This document shows, piece after piece, positions 17,877-26,230 of a stretch of DNA of 64,000 nt (position 1 is its first letter; the number at the start of each line of letters is the position of its first letter). The position numbers were made by a program, and so were the translations under genes. A model generated the notes under the pieces. The model saw only the letters and a list, made by a program, of their open reading frames with translations, had not been told where the DNA came from and ran no database searches. The stretch comes from CAVTWD01 sp963738325. GTDB taxonomy: Bacteria; Actinomycetota; Acidimicrobiia; Acidimicrobiales; Ilumatobacteraceae. The stretch spans positions 124,001-188,000 of the forward strand of contig CAVTWD010000011.1 in NCBI GenBank assembly GCA_963738325.1. The letters run 5' to 3'.

Positions 17877-18351
17877 TCATGCGACGAGGTAGGTCTCGTA
17901 CATCACGCCTGCGGCCCGGCGCCCGGCGACACCGATGAAGACGCCCTTGTTCAGCCAGTCGAGATGGGGGGCGGCGGTCTCGATCTGCGTGGCGGTACGG
18001 AACGTGTACTCGCTGGCGTCGACCTCCTCGGCGCGCCGCGAGACGTGCGAGCACCTCGGCGGGGCCATGTCGGACACCTCGCGATCGGACGTAGAGCAGA
18101 TCGCCGCCGTCGGTCTGCAGCGTGTAGCGGATGTCGCCGAGCGCGGTGCCGTCCGCCAGGACGAGCTGCCAGTCGGCGCTGGCGCCGGGGAGCAGCTTCC
18201 CGTTGAGCTCACGACCAGTGAAGGTCCCGCCGGTCAGGGCCACGATCCGTCGGTGGCCTTGGGCGGTCTCGCCGAGGTCGATTGGTTGGGCGAGGGTAGC
18301 CTCCAAGCGGTACACCGGTGTCAGGCGAGGATCAGGAAGCTGATTGCTCAT
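17877..18351 (-). pseudogene. DUF3237 domain protein, frameshifted
   Basis: Starts at ATG 18351 (MSNQLPDPRLTPVYRLEATL) and shows DUF3237 motifs: RRIVALTGGTFTGRELNGKL, DIRYTLQTDGGDLLYVRSRG and VRHGPAEVLARLA. One shift near 18040 leads to EEVDASEYTFRTATQIETAA, HLDWLNKGVFIGVAGRRAAG and a stop at 17877. The joined length of about 158 residues fits the family. DUF3237 proteins occur in aromatic catabolic clusters but have no firm function. The preceding muconolactone-isomerase-like gene reads straight into it. Confidence 0.7.
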
Positions 18352-18651
18352 GGCTGATTCTCGTGCCCCCGGGTCGTTGGGGTGGGTGTCGAGAGGCGTA
18401 ACGGAAATGCGCATCCACTCGTAGAGAGGGAGCGCACCGAGCAGACCATGGAGCTGGGCTTCGCTGTCGGCGCGGTAGAGGCCGACGACCTGCGTCTCGC
18501 CCGCTCCCACGCGTGCCTTCCAGACCCGGACCAGATGTCCATCGTCCGCCAGCTTGGCAGCGACTGATGCTTCGGCGTTCTCGCGCTCCCTGACCTCAAA
18601 CTCCGGAGTTCCGTCCGGAATGTTGAGCGTGAAATCGACGAGGAATTCCAT
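18349..18651 (-). CDS. Muconolactone delta-isomerase-like protein
   Basis: Ferredoxin-like protein of the muconolactone isomerase family, which converts muconolactone to 3-oxoadipate enol-lactone in the beta-ketoadipate pathway. ATG 18651 starts MEFLVDFTLNIPDGTPEFEV; also seen are LADDGHLVRVWKARVGAGET and LPLYEWMRISVTPLDTHPND. Family members are about 90-100 residues, which fits. No stop follows at the expected place: the frame continues into the DUF3237 start (ARESAMSNQ). In the +1 frame a TGA overlaps that ATG, so either a small indel removed the stop or the two are a real fusion. Confidence 0.7.
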
Positions 18652-18834
18652 GAGTCTCTCCCTCTGCGGTCTCGCAGATTGCGCCTGGCTGAGGCGCCCT
18701 GAGTCGCGTGGGCGGTGCATAGGTCGCGTCGCTGCGCAGTGTGTGACGAAGTCATTGGACCCGACGTAGGGCCGGCCCTTGCAGAACACGCCGTGTCAAG
18801 GAAGGTGCCGTTGCCAGTTTGGGGGCTCTCTCCT
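18652..18834 (-). other. Remnant of an unrecognised gene upstream of the isomerase
   Basis: One minus-strand frame reads FHLGEDQWTHHGLLAYEGES then PQTGNGTFL, and another continues FCKGRPYVGSNDFVTHCAA. Composition is protein-like but no family is evident. It is probably an eroded gene end lying between the glucoamylase stop and the isomerase. Confidence 0.25.
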
Positions 18835-20952
18835 TCATAGGCGAGGAGGCCGTGATGTGTCCACTGGTCCTCGCCGAGATGGAAGGTGCATGAAGACTTT
18901 GACGCGCGAAAGCCTCCGATACCGAAAGCCCTGGGCCACTTCACCGGTGGCCGGCCGCGTGCGACGGTCGTCGCCCGACACGACCCTGGAGGGCAGCGAT
19001 GAGCACGACGGAAGACCCTCGTGGCAAGTTCGGCGCCGACGCGCCCGGCGAGCGCTGCATCGCCGCCGATCATCGCGTCCGCGACCCTCGGCAACCGAGA
19101 TCGCCCAGGCCGCGTTGACCAGGCCGATGTGGCTGAAGGCCTGGGGGAAGTTGCCCAAGAGCTCGCTGCTGACCGGGTCGACCTCTTCGGCGAGCAGCGC
19201 GACGTCGTTGACGAACGCGGCCGCGCGCTCGAACACGGTGCTCGCGCGGTCGACCTGACCGGCCATCGCCAGGGCCTGGGCCAGCCAGAACTTGCACAGA
19301 AGGAAGACGCCCTCGTCGCCGTCGAGCCCGTCGCGAGCCCGGTAGCGGTAGACGAGCTCTCGCGCGTCGGTCAGCCGTTCCTCGGTGGCGGTGATGGTCG
19401 ACAGCACTCTGGGGTCGTCGGCAGGGAGGACGCCGACCAGCGGCAGCATCAGGTTCGAGGCGTCAAGGTCGTCGGAGCCGAACGACTGCGTGAACACGTT
19501 CGCCCGGTTGCTCCAGCCGTCGCGCAGGATGACCCCGCGGATCTGGTCCTGGGTGGATGCCCACGCCGCGACGCGGTCGGTGGCGCCGAGGCGCGCCGCC
19601 AGGGCCGTCGCCCGCTCGAGCGCGACCCAGCACATGAGCTTCGAGTGGACGAAGTGGCGGGGCTCGCCCCTGACGTCCCAGATGCCTCGGTCCTGTTGGC
19701 GCCAACGCCGGGCGGCGGTATCGGCGAGTGCGATGAGGAACCGTCGGGTGCTCGGCGCGAGCTCTGGGGCCGCCTCCCACTGGTCGGGGTCCGACAGCGG
19801 ACCGACCCGGCGCGCCACCGGGTCGAAGATCCGGTCCGACAGCCGGTGGACGGCGCCGAGCAGCTCTCCATAGACGTCGAGCTGGCGTTGTCGCCATGCG
19901 CCGTTGCCAACCCGCACCGGCGCCGACCCGCGCCACCCGGTCAGGTGCGGCAACTCCCGCTCGGTCAGGTCGCGTTCGCCGCCGATGCCGAACATGATCT
20001 GCAGATCGCCGTCCTGGTCGAGGGATCCGGCCGCGGCGGTCGTCATGTAGTTGACGAATTCGTCGGCCTCGTCGGGGCAGGCCGCCACCCAAAGGGCCTC
20101 GATGGTGAACGACGCGTCCCGGACCCACGAGTAGCGGTAGTCCCAGTTGCGGGCGCCTACCACCACTTCGGGCAACGACGTGCTCGCCGCCGCGCAGATC
20201 GCGCCGGTGGGCTGGAACGACAGCGCCTGGAGGACGCGGCCGCTGTGGTGCACGAGCTCGCGCCACGGGCCCTCGTACGCCTGGTGCAGGTCCGACCACG
20301 ACTGCCACGCCGACACGGTGTCGTCCAGCCGGGTCACGATCTCGTCCGGGCTCCAGGTCCGGGCGGTCGATGCGTCGGCGCGCCGGGCATGGTCGAGCGC
20401 GAAGCCTGCTCGCTCTCCGGCACGGAGGACCACGGCGCCCGACGCGGACGACGAACCGACGTCGAGCGACAGCGGGCACGAAAGGACCAGGACGTCGGCG
20501 CCACCGGTCGCGACGAGCCCGCCGTCTACCACGTCTAGCAGCGGACGGACGAGGCCGTACTCGGGTCGAGGGACATAGTCGACATGGAGCTCGACCTCAC
20601 GGTCGCTGCACGTCACATGCCGGAGCAGAAGATGCGGTGAGCTTCGACCCAGCGCATGGCCCCGGTTTCCCGGTCCGGTCGCCAGCGCGTCGACGACCAC
20701 TGCGGTACCCGTGGGCGTGCGGTAAGTCGTCTCCAAGACCATGGTGCGGTCCAGGTACCGACGGGTGACAGCCGTCGCGTTCAGCGCATGCAACGACCTG
20801 GACCCCGCCCGTTCGTCCAGCAACCGGCCGAACATCGACGGGCTGTCGAAGCGCGGCACGCACAGCCAGTCGACGGAGCCGTCCCGGCTCACTAGAGCCG
20901 CACCGTGCCGGTCCGACAGCAACGCGTAGTCAGCGATCGGACGGGTGCTCAT
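18835..20952 (-). CDS. Glycoside hydrolase family 15 (glucoamylase/trehalase-like)
   Basis: Hydrolyses alpha-glucosidic bonds; actinobacterial cytosolic members are glucoamylase-like or trehalases. ATG 20952 starts MSTRPIADYALLSDRHGAAL, the family N-terminal hallmark. Others are WLCVPRFDSPSMFGRLLDE, GARNWDYRYSWVRDASFTIE, DGDLQIMFGIGGERDLTERE, HFVHSKLMCWVALERA and the C-terminal EVDPVSSELLGNFPQAFSHI then GLVNAAWA. There is no signal peptide. The catalytic (alpha/alpha)6 domain is complete. The last ~75 residues after AWAISVAEGRG are Arg-rich and unlike the family, suggesting the true stop was lost by a 3'-end indel. It lies 52 bp downstream of the NTF2-like gene and is probably co-transcribed. 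Confidence 0.9.
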   Translation of the reverse strand: MSTRPIADYALLSDRHGAALVSRDGSVDWLCVPRFDSPSMFGRLLDERAGSRSLHALNATAVTRRYLDRTMVLETTYRTPTGTAVVVDALATGPGNRGHALGRSSPHLLLRHVTCSDREVELHVDYVPRPEYGLVRPLLDVVDGGLVATGGADVLVLSCPLSLDVGSSSASGAVVLRAGERAGFALDHARRADASTARTWSPDEIVTRLDDTVSAWQSWSDLHQAYEGPWRELVHHSGRVLQALSFQPTGAICAAASTSLPEVVVGARNWDYRYSWVRDASFTIEALWVAACPDEADEFVNYMTTAAAGSLDQDGDLQIMFGIGGERDLTERELPHLTGWRGSAPVRVGNGAWRQRQLDVYGELLGAVHRLSDRIFDPVARRVGPLSDPDQWEAAPELAPSTRRFLIALADTAARRWRQQDRGIWDVRGEPRHFVHSKLMCWVALERATALAARLGATDRVAAWASTQDQIRGVILRDGWSNRANVFTQSFGSDDLDASNLMLPLVGVLPADDPRVLSTITATEERLTDARELVYRYRARDGLDGDEGVFLLCKFWLAQALAMAGQVDRASTVFERAAAFVNDVALLAEEVDPVSSELLGNFPQAFSHIGLVNAAWAISVAEGRGRDDRRRCSARRARRRRTCHEGLPSCSSLPSRVVSGDDRRTRPATGEVAQGFRYRRLSRVKVFMHLPSRRGPVDTSRPPRL

Positions 20953-21004
20953 CGCGGGTTTGGCTTCGACGTGACGGCACGCGAGCCGCCGGAACTCGTG
21001 TGAC

Positions 21005-21823
21005 TCACGCCTGCTCGACCGGCGGTTCCACGTCGTCGTAGACCCGGGCCGCCGCCAGCAGCCCGTCACCACTACGCTCGAACACCGCGATGCCCGCCTG
21101 CGGCGCGAGATCGTGGCTCCCCCAGCGGACGCACTTGTGCTCCACCGCGCACCGCACGTCGTCGTCGGTGACGCTGCAGAGCTCGAGACCGATGCCGCCG
21201 CCGGCGCTGAAGCATGCAGCAAAGAACGAGCGCAGCTCGTCGGTGCCGCGGTGGAACGGCCCGATGGGCTCGCGCACGTAGCCGTTCGGGGCGAAGGTGT
21301 TGACGATCGCTTCGGTGTCACCGGCGTCGAGGGCAGCCTGGTAGCGCCCGACCACGTCACCGGGATGGACGTGTCCCGCGTCGAGGATGGGAGCCCTGAC
21401 GGGGCGGCGGCCGACCACCGGCCACTGGCTGCAGTAGATGCGGAACACCACCGAACGTTCGTCTGGGGATTCGGCGACCACTGCCACGGGCCACGAGAAT
21501 TCTTCGCCATCCTGGTCCAGATGCGCGAGGTACTCGACGACGGCCCGTCCACCGGTCGACGTCGAAGCGATGGTCTCGGTGCTGGCATGGCGCTCGGCCA
21601 ACATGGCCTGACTCCGCCTGACGAACCGCCGCAGCTGCCGGTGGCCGCGGATGTCGCCGCGGTAGGGGTCGAAGACCAACACCTCACCCGGCCACACCGT
21701 CTCCAGGGCGCGAGCGTCGCCATGTTCGATGGCGGTCAGGTACTGCCCGACCGCATCGACCTGACCTTCCGCTCGAGTCTTTCGGCGCGCCAGCTCCACC
21801 GCTGCGACGAAACCGGAAACCAC
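21005..21823 (-). CDS. Tandem SnoaL/NTF2-like domain protein
   Basis: Two NTF2-like folds in one 272-residue chain. The start chosen is GTG 21823 (VVSGFVAAVELARRKTRAEG) because CACGGAGG lies 10 nt upstream; a longer frame to 21955 lacks this. Repeat one includes VGQYLTAIEHGDARALETVW and repeat two VGRYQAALDAGDTEAIVNTF, and both share the helix followed by a FDP/VRE-type segment. No catalytic residues can be assigned. It probably forms an operon with the GH15 gene that follows. Confidence 0.75.
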   Translation of the reverse strand: MVSGFVAAVELARRKTRAEGQVDAVGQYLTAIEHGDARALETVWPGEVLVFDPYRGDIRGHRQLRRFVRRSQAMLAERHASTETIASTSTGGRAVVEYLAHLDQDGEEFSWPVAVVAESPDERSVVFRIYCSQWPVVGRRPVRAPILDAGHVHPGDVVGRYQAALDAGDTEAIVNTFAPNGYVREPIGPFHRGTDELRSFFAACFSAGGGIGLELCSVTDDDVRCAVEHKCVRWGSHDLAPQAGIAVFERSGDGLLAAARVYDDVEPPVEQA

Positions 21824-22208
21824 GGCATCGCGACCTCCGTGATCACGGCGTTGCCCGGGGCACGCCGAACGTTTGGTCACGCTATAGGCATGCGCCGAGG
21901 CATTTCGCACGGCTCGCTCACTTGCTGCTGCTCTGAGCCTGTCGTGATATGTCACGCATCGCGAGGGAGTAGCCCGCGGATTGCCGGGCGGGCGCCACGG
22001 TGACGCCGATCTCAGCCGTCGCCCGCGAATCGGTCAGCGCGATACGGCGCAGTCGGCGCAGAAAGGGCGCCCTCGGCCCGGTCGATAGCGCCGATCTTCA
22101 AGCGCTTCCCCGGGCACACGTCTCGATGGCGTCTCGTCCTTGGGCGGCAATCGACGCCATCCGCGCAGCGGTAGCCGCCATCGGGTCGTGGGCCCGGGCT
22201 CGTCGCGA

Positions 22209-22724
22209 TCAGGCGTTCGCCGCTCGGCGGGGGAGCTTCCAGTTGGGCCGCACGAAGTGGCAGGTGTAGCCGGCCGGGTAACGCTCGAGGTAGTCCTGGT
22301 GCTCGGGTTCGGCTTCCCAGAACGGACCGGCGGGGACGACCTCGGTGACCACCTTGGCGGGCCACAGTCCTGAGGCGTCCACGTCGGCGATCGTGTCTTC
22401 GGCAATCCTGCGCTGTTCCTCGTCGGTGTAGAAGATCGCCGAGCGGTAGCTGGCGCCGACGTCGTTGCCCTGGCGGTTCCTCGTCGTTGGATCGTGGATC
22501 TGGAAGAAGAACTCGAGAAGGTCGCGGAAGGACTCCCGCTCGGGGTCGAAGATGATCTCGACGGCTTCTGCGTGGGAGCCGTGGTTGCGGTAGGTCGCAT
22601 TCGCGACGTCACCTCCCGTGTAGCCCACTCGCGTCGAGATCACGCCTGGCCGCTTGCGGATCAGATCTTGCACAGCCCAGAAGCAACCTCCGGCGAGGAC
22701 GGCCCGTTCGGTGACCTGACTCAT
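22209..22724 (-). CDS. msrA: Peptide-methionine (S)-S-oxide reductase MsrA
   Basis: Repairs methionine-S-sulfoxide in proteins using thioredoxin-type reductants. ATG 22724 follows AAGGAGACGATC; the protein is 171 residues. AVLAGGCFWAVQDLIRKRPG contains the nucleophilic Cys14 in GCFW. VISTRVGYTGGDVANATYRN, HAEAVEIIFDPERESFRDLL and FFFQIHDPTTRNRQGNDVGA are conserved MsrA blocks. No second C-terminal Cys resembling the resolving residue of long MsrA forms is seen beyond that in AGYTCHFV. It is intact and probably cytosolic. Confidence 0.97.
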   Translation of the reverse strand: MSQVTERAVLAGGCFWAVQDLIRKRPGVISTRVGYTGGDVANATYRNHGSHAEAVEIIFDPERESFRDLLEFFFQIHDPTTRNRQGNDVGASYRSAIFYTDEEQRRIAEDTIADVDASGLWPAKVVTEVVPAGPFWEAEPEHQDYLERYPAGYTCHFVRPNWKLPRRAANA

Positions 22725-22797
22725 GATCGTCTCCTTCTCATCTGATTCGATCATGGAATGATCTCATCGCCTTCGGCTGGTCAGCGGCTCAAAGCGC

Positions 22798-23691
22798 CTA
22801 TTCGCCGCGGCGAACGATCGGCCAGCACCGGGAGTCACGCCCGCTCAGCCCGAGCTCGGCCACCGACCGCTCGCGGAGCACATAGCCCTCGATCGCTTTG
22901 GCAAAACCCTCGTCCTCGTAGGACGCCGTGACGTACGTGGCCTGTCGCTGTACTTCTTCGCTCGCGTTTCCCATGGCGATGCTGATGCCGCTCCGGGCGA
23001 ACATCAACACGTCGTTGGGCTGGTCGCCCAGCGTCACGACCTGGTCGAGCGGAATGTTGAAGTAGTTCGACAGGCGCTCCTCCACGACGCCCTTGTTCGC
23101 GGTCGGGTGCGTGACGTCCAGGTAGTACGGCTGGGAACGAGCGGCGGAGACGTGCGGAGTGAACTCGCGCTGGACCTCGGCCTCGCAGCGCGCCACCAGG
23201 TCGTGATCATCGCTTACGCCGACGATCTTGACGACCCGATCCAAGAGGGGCTCAAAGCTCGACACGACCGTCGGCGCGAACTGGACGGTCTCCGCCTCGT
23301 GCGCGGCGTGGGGCGCACAGGAATCCGTCACGTACCACTCGGTCGAGCGGTAGATCCAGACGTCCAGACCGTTGGAGCGGATTCGCTCGATGACCTTCGC
23401 TGCCACCCCCACCGAGATTGTCCGCTCGTCGACGATCGTCATGTCGGGAAGGACGATCATCCCTCCATTGAACGCCGCCATCGACTCGGCCAGGTCGGGC
23501 GACGCGACGAGCATCCGCATGCCGCGAGGAGGCCGTCCACTCGTGACGGCGAACAGGACACCGCGTTCGCGTAGCTCTTTCACCGCGCGGATCGCCCGAG
23601 GCGTAAGAGCCTTCTCCTTCGTCACGAGAGTTCCGTCGACGTCGGCGAGCACCGCGGCAATCGTCTGGGGTGCGTCGCTTGTTTCAGCCAT
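22798..23691 (-). CDS. Cof-type HAD-superfamily hydrolase
   Basis: Phosphatase of the HAD IIB (Cof) group acting on sugar phosphates or similar metabolites. Motif I is AAVLADVDGTLVTKEKALTP with nucleophile Asp17 and Asp19, motif II is LFAVTSGRPPRGMRML, and motif IV is VVTLGDQPNDVLMFARSGIS. The cap domain occupies about residues 85-200. At 297 residues it is full length. MAETSDAPQT starts at ATG 23691. It lies 73 bp upstream of the msrA start on the same strand and may be co-transcribed. The substrate is unknown. Confidence 0.9.
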   Translation of the reverse strand: MAETSDAPQTIAAVLADVDGTLVTKEKALTPRAIRAVKELRERGVLFAVTSGRPPRGMRMLVASPDLAESMAAFNGGMIVLPDMTIVDERTISVGVAAKVIERIRSNGLDVWIYRSTEWYVTDSCAPHAAHEAETVQFAPTVVSSFEPLLDRVVKIVGVSDDHDLVARCEAEVQREFTPHVSAARSQPYYLDVTHPTANKGVVEERLSNYFNIPLDQVVTLGDQPNDVLMFARSGISIAMGNASEEVQRQATYVTASYEDEGFAKAIEGYVLRERSVAELGLSGRDSRCWPIVRRGE

Positions 23692-23700
23692 TTCGAGTCC

Positions 23701-24042
23701 TCAACGTCGATGCTGGGCGTACGACCGACAAGTCTCCAATCGGCCGGCCTGCGACGGCACCGACAGTCCGCCGAGCCAGCGCTGGTCGACGAGCGAGTTG
23801 ACCACCGCCAGTACCTCCGCTATTTCGTCGTGCGACAGGCTCGGCCCCGTTTCCTCGTCAGCGTCGACGCCCCAACGGTCCAGGACCCACGACTGGGCGT
23901 CCCGAAGCACGGCCCGGACGCGCCGGATCCCGACATTCATCGGAAGCAGCCCGCTGAGCCAGATCTGGGTCTTGCCGGCTGCCCGAACTCGCCAGCGGGA
24001 TCCCATGTGACGCCGGCGGCGAGCATCGTGACGAGTTCCCAC
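23701..24042 (-). CDS. Hypothetical protein next to the HAD phosphatase
   Basis: The frame reads AAGKTQIWLSGLLPMNVGIR, RVRAVLRDAQSWVLDRWGVD and SLSHDEIAEVLAVVNSLVDQ, plausible helical protein, stopping 9 bp before the HAD start. The upstream frame (MRPWELVTMLAAGVTWDPAG, starting near 24060) reads better than this frame's own N-terminus, so the real gene may start there with a shift near 24010. No family is recognised. Confidence 0.4.
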   Translation of the reverse strand: MGTRHDARRRRHMGSRWRVRAAGKTQIWLSGLLPMNVGIRRVRAVLRDAQSWVLDRWGVDADEETGPSLSHDEIAEVLAVVNSLVDQRWLGGLSVPSQAGRLETCRSYAQHRR

Positions 24043-24223
24043 GGGCGCATCCTGCCCCGCGGCCGGTGACCGGTGGGTGTCGGCGACACGAACGGTGGGT
24101 GTAGGCCATTAGTTGTGAGGTAGGCCGCTGGCTGGTCGTCCGTGCCTTGGCGTCGGGTGCTGGGCCTTGGCTTTCTCACCCATCTCGGCCGGGTCGGTCT
24201 CGCTTCGCCAGCGGCCCCCTTTC

Positions 24224-24257
24224 AAACCGTGCGTGCGGTTCTCCCGCACACGGCTTG
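24224..24257 (-). ncRNA. Group II intron domain V
   Basis: The minus strand reads AAGCCGTGTGCGGGAGAACC followed by GCACGCACGGTTT: a 34-nt hairpin with the AGC catalytic triad, a GAGA-like loop and the internal bulge of domain V. It lies 11 nt after the RT stop. Intact domain V suggests the ribozyme core was recently functional. Confidence 0.85.
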
Positions 24258-24757
24258 CCGACATCGTTCACCGCCAGGTATGCGGTGTCCCCCACCTCGT
24301 GGTGCCTTGCAGCCTGTAGACCCGAAGGGCCCTGAGCCACTCCCAGTTGAAGCGGCCCAGGTTCCATCCGGGTAGCCCGTGCTTGCGGCTGGCGAGGATG
24401 GCCAGGCGCTCATGGACATACACGTCGATGTCCTCGAACTTGCGTGCCGAGTTGCCGTAGCGGAAGTACGCCGTCCAGCCTCGCAGCACGTGGTTCAAGT
24501 TGGCGACCACGATCGCCCATGATGTGCCTCCGAAACGACGGTCGGTGGCGGCGCGGACTTTGGCCCGTATCGACGCCATCGCTCGTTTCGACGGCCAGCG
24601 TTGCAGATACCAATGACCCCGCCATCTGAACGACTCCACCTTGTGGTGGTGGAACCCCAAGAAGTCGAAACCTTCGGCTCCTCGGGTCAAGCAAGCGATC
24701 CGAGTCTTGTCCGGGTTCAACCGCAACCCGAGCGGGGCCAGGATGACGCTCACTCGC

Positions 24758-24763
24758 CAGCGG
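24758..24763. repeat. Target site duplication of IS3 copy 1 (partner 26309-26314)
   Basis: CAGCGG occurs directly at both outer borders of the element and once in the deduced uninterrupted RT gene. It is a 6-bp duplication. Confidence 0.85.
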
Positions 24764-24791
24764 AACCTGTCAAGCCCGGTGAGACAACTTG

Positions 24792-25802
24792 TCATGCGGA
24801 TGTGATGAGTGCTTCGGGGCTGGGTTCGTTGATCCAGGCGATGGTGGGCAGCTTCGGCGGCTGGGGCGGGCGGTGCCCGAACCGTGCCGGGTTGGCGGCG
24901 TAGGCGGCGTCGAGAGTGACGGCCCGCTGGGCGCGGATCTCGTCGGCGGTGCCGTAGTGGACCGACGCCGGGGTGTGCAGCCCGATGCCGGCGTGGCGGT
25001 GGACGTGGTTGTAGTGATCGAAGAACACGGCGCAGAACGCCCGGGCGTCTTCGATCGAGCCGAACCGGCCAGGGAAGGCCGGGCAGTACTTGAGGGTCTT
25101 GAAGTTCGCCTCCGAGTACGGGTTGTCGTTGCTCACATGCGGCCGGCTGTGGCTGCGGGCGACACCGAGATCGACGAGCAGCTGGGCGACGGGCTTCGAT
25201 GTCATCGAGGTGCCCCGGTCGGCGTGCAAGGAGAGCTGGCCGCGGCCGATGCCGTGTCGCTGCAGGGTGTCGGCGATGAAGGCTTCGGCGAGCTCTCCGG
25301 TCTCGGCCGGCGACACCATCCAGCCGACGACGTAGCGGGAGAAGATGTCGATGACCACGAACAGCTCGTAGTAGACGCCCCGCTGCGGGCCCTGCAGCTT
25401 CGTGATATCCCACGACCAGACCTCGTTCGGTCGACGGGCGATGAGCTCGGGCTTCTTGGTCGCCGGGTGGGTGCGCTGCCGTCGCCGTTCGCGGTTCTCG
25501 CCGGCGACCGCGAGCAGCCGGTACATGGTGGAGATCGAGCACAGGTAGATGCCGTCATCGAGCAGCCGGGCCCACACCTGGGCCGGGGCCAGGTCGCAGT
25601 ACTCCGCCGAGCGCAGCACCGTCAGCACCCGCTGGCGCTCCTGCTCGGTGAGCTTGTTCGGTGGGGCCGGCCGGGGTGCCGGCGGACCCGCCACTGGCGG
25701 TCGCTGCCGCCGATAGCGCGTCGCCCGCGAGACGCCGAGCAGGTCGCAGGCGGCGCTGGTCGATGTCATCGCTTCGAGCTCACCGAAGTGCGCCTCGATC
25801 AT
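24792..25802 (-). CDS. IS3-family transposase OrfB (DDE integrase), copy 1
   Basis: A 336-residue integrase-fold transposase. It starts MIEAHFGELEAMTSTSAACD at ATG 25802, overlapping the OrfA stop (ATGA). HTH_21-like region ~55-110; the rve core carries the DDE residues in VWSWDITKLQGPQRG, LSLHADRGTSMTSKP and NPYSEANFKTLKYCPAF. Translational coupling replaces the programmed frameshift common in IS3 elements. It is identical to copy 2 except for single differences such as FCAVFF versus FCAAFF. Confidence 0.95.
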   Translation of the reverse strand: MIEAHFGELEAMTSTSAACDLLGVSRATRYRRQRPPVAGPPAPRPAPPNKLTEQERQRVLTVLRSAEYCDLAPAQVWARLLDDGIYLCSISTMYRLLAVAGENRERRRQRTHPATKKPELIARRPNEVWSWDITKLQGPQRGVYYELFVVIDIFSRYVVGWMVSPAETGELAEAFIADTLQRHGIGRGQLSLHADRGTSMTSKPVAQLLVDLGVARSHSRPHVSNDNPYSEANFKTLKYCPAFPGRFGSIEDARAFCAVFFDHYNHVHRHAGIGLHTPASVHYGTADEIRAQRAVTLDAAYAANPARFGHRPPQPPKLPTIAWINEPSPEALITSA

Positions 25803-26230
25803 CGCGTCGACTTCGGATCGGTGTCCGCGCTCTCGGAGAGCCCTTCCAAGAGCGCGTGCAGTTTTCCCATGACATCGAGCGCCGATCTCGTCTTGGTCAG
25901 CTCCGTCTCCAACCGTTCGTTGCGGCGGCGCAGCCGCTCCAGCTCGACCTGCTCAGGGGAACGACACGGCTTCGCCTTCGGCGCCAGCCCCTGCTGGGCG
26001 CCGGCATCGCGAGCCTTGCGCCACTCCGCCAGATGCGAGCTGTAGAGGGCCTCGCGGCGCAGCAACGCCCCGCGCTCGCTCGAGCCGACCGGCAACGCGT
26101 CGTACCCGTCGAGGATCTCGGCCTTGTACTCGGCGGTGAACGATCGCCGCCGAGGCCGGGCAGCCGGGTCGGGCTCGTCCACCACGCCATCATGGGCGCG
26201 CGCAAGCAGAGATGCAGTCGTCATGGTCAT
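25799..26230 (-). CDS. IS3-family transposase OrfA (HTH, leucine zipper), copy 1
   Basis: A 143-residue DNA-binding subunit. MTMTTASLLARAHDGVVDEP is followed by the IS3 HTH RRRSFTAEYKAEILDGYDAL and SHLAEWRKARDAGAQQ, then a coiled coil (VELERLRRRNERLETELTKT). It is intact here, whereas copy 2 at 61382 has an extra base in codon 10. The stop overlaps the OrfB start. Confidence 0.93.
   Translation of the reverse strand: MTMTTASLLARAHDGVVDEPDPAARPRRRSFTAEYKAEILDGYDALPVGSSERGALLRREALYSSHLAEWRKARDAGAQQGLAPKAKPCRSPEQVELERLRRRNERLETELTKTRSALDVMGKLHALLEGLSESADTDPKSTR

Noticed and set aside
22000..22269. An 89-residue plus-strand frame opposite the msrA 3' end
   Set aside because: Overlaps msrA antisense, no recognisable domain, and poor start context.
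24789..26045. A 418-residue frame opposite IS3 OrfB (also 61567-62823)
   Set aside because: Antisense of the DDE transposase; Gly/Val/Asp-rich with no family.
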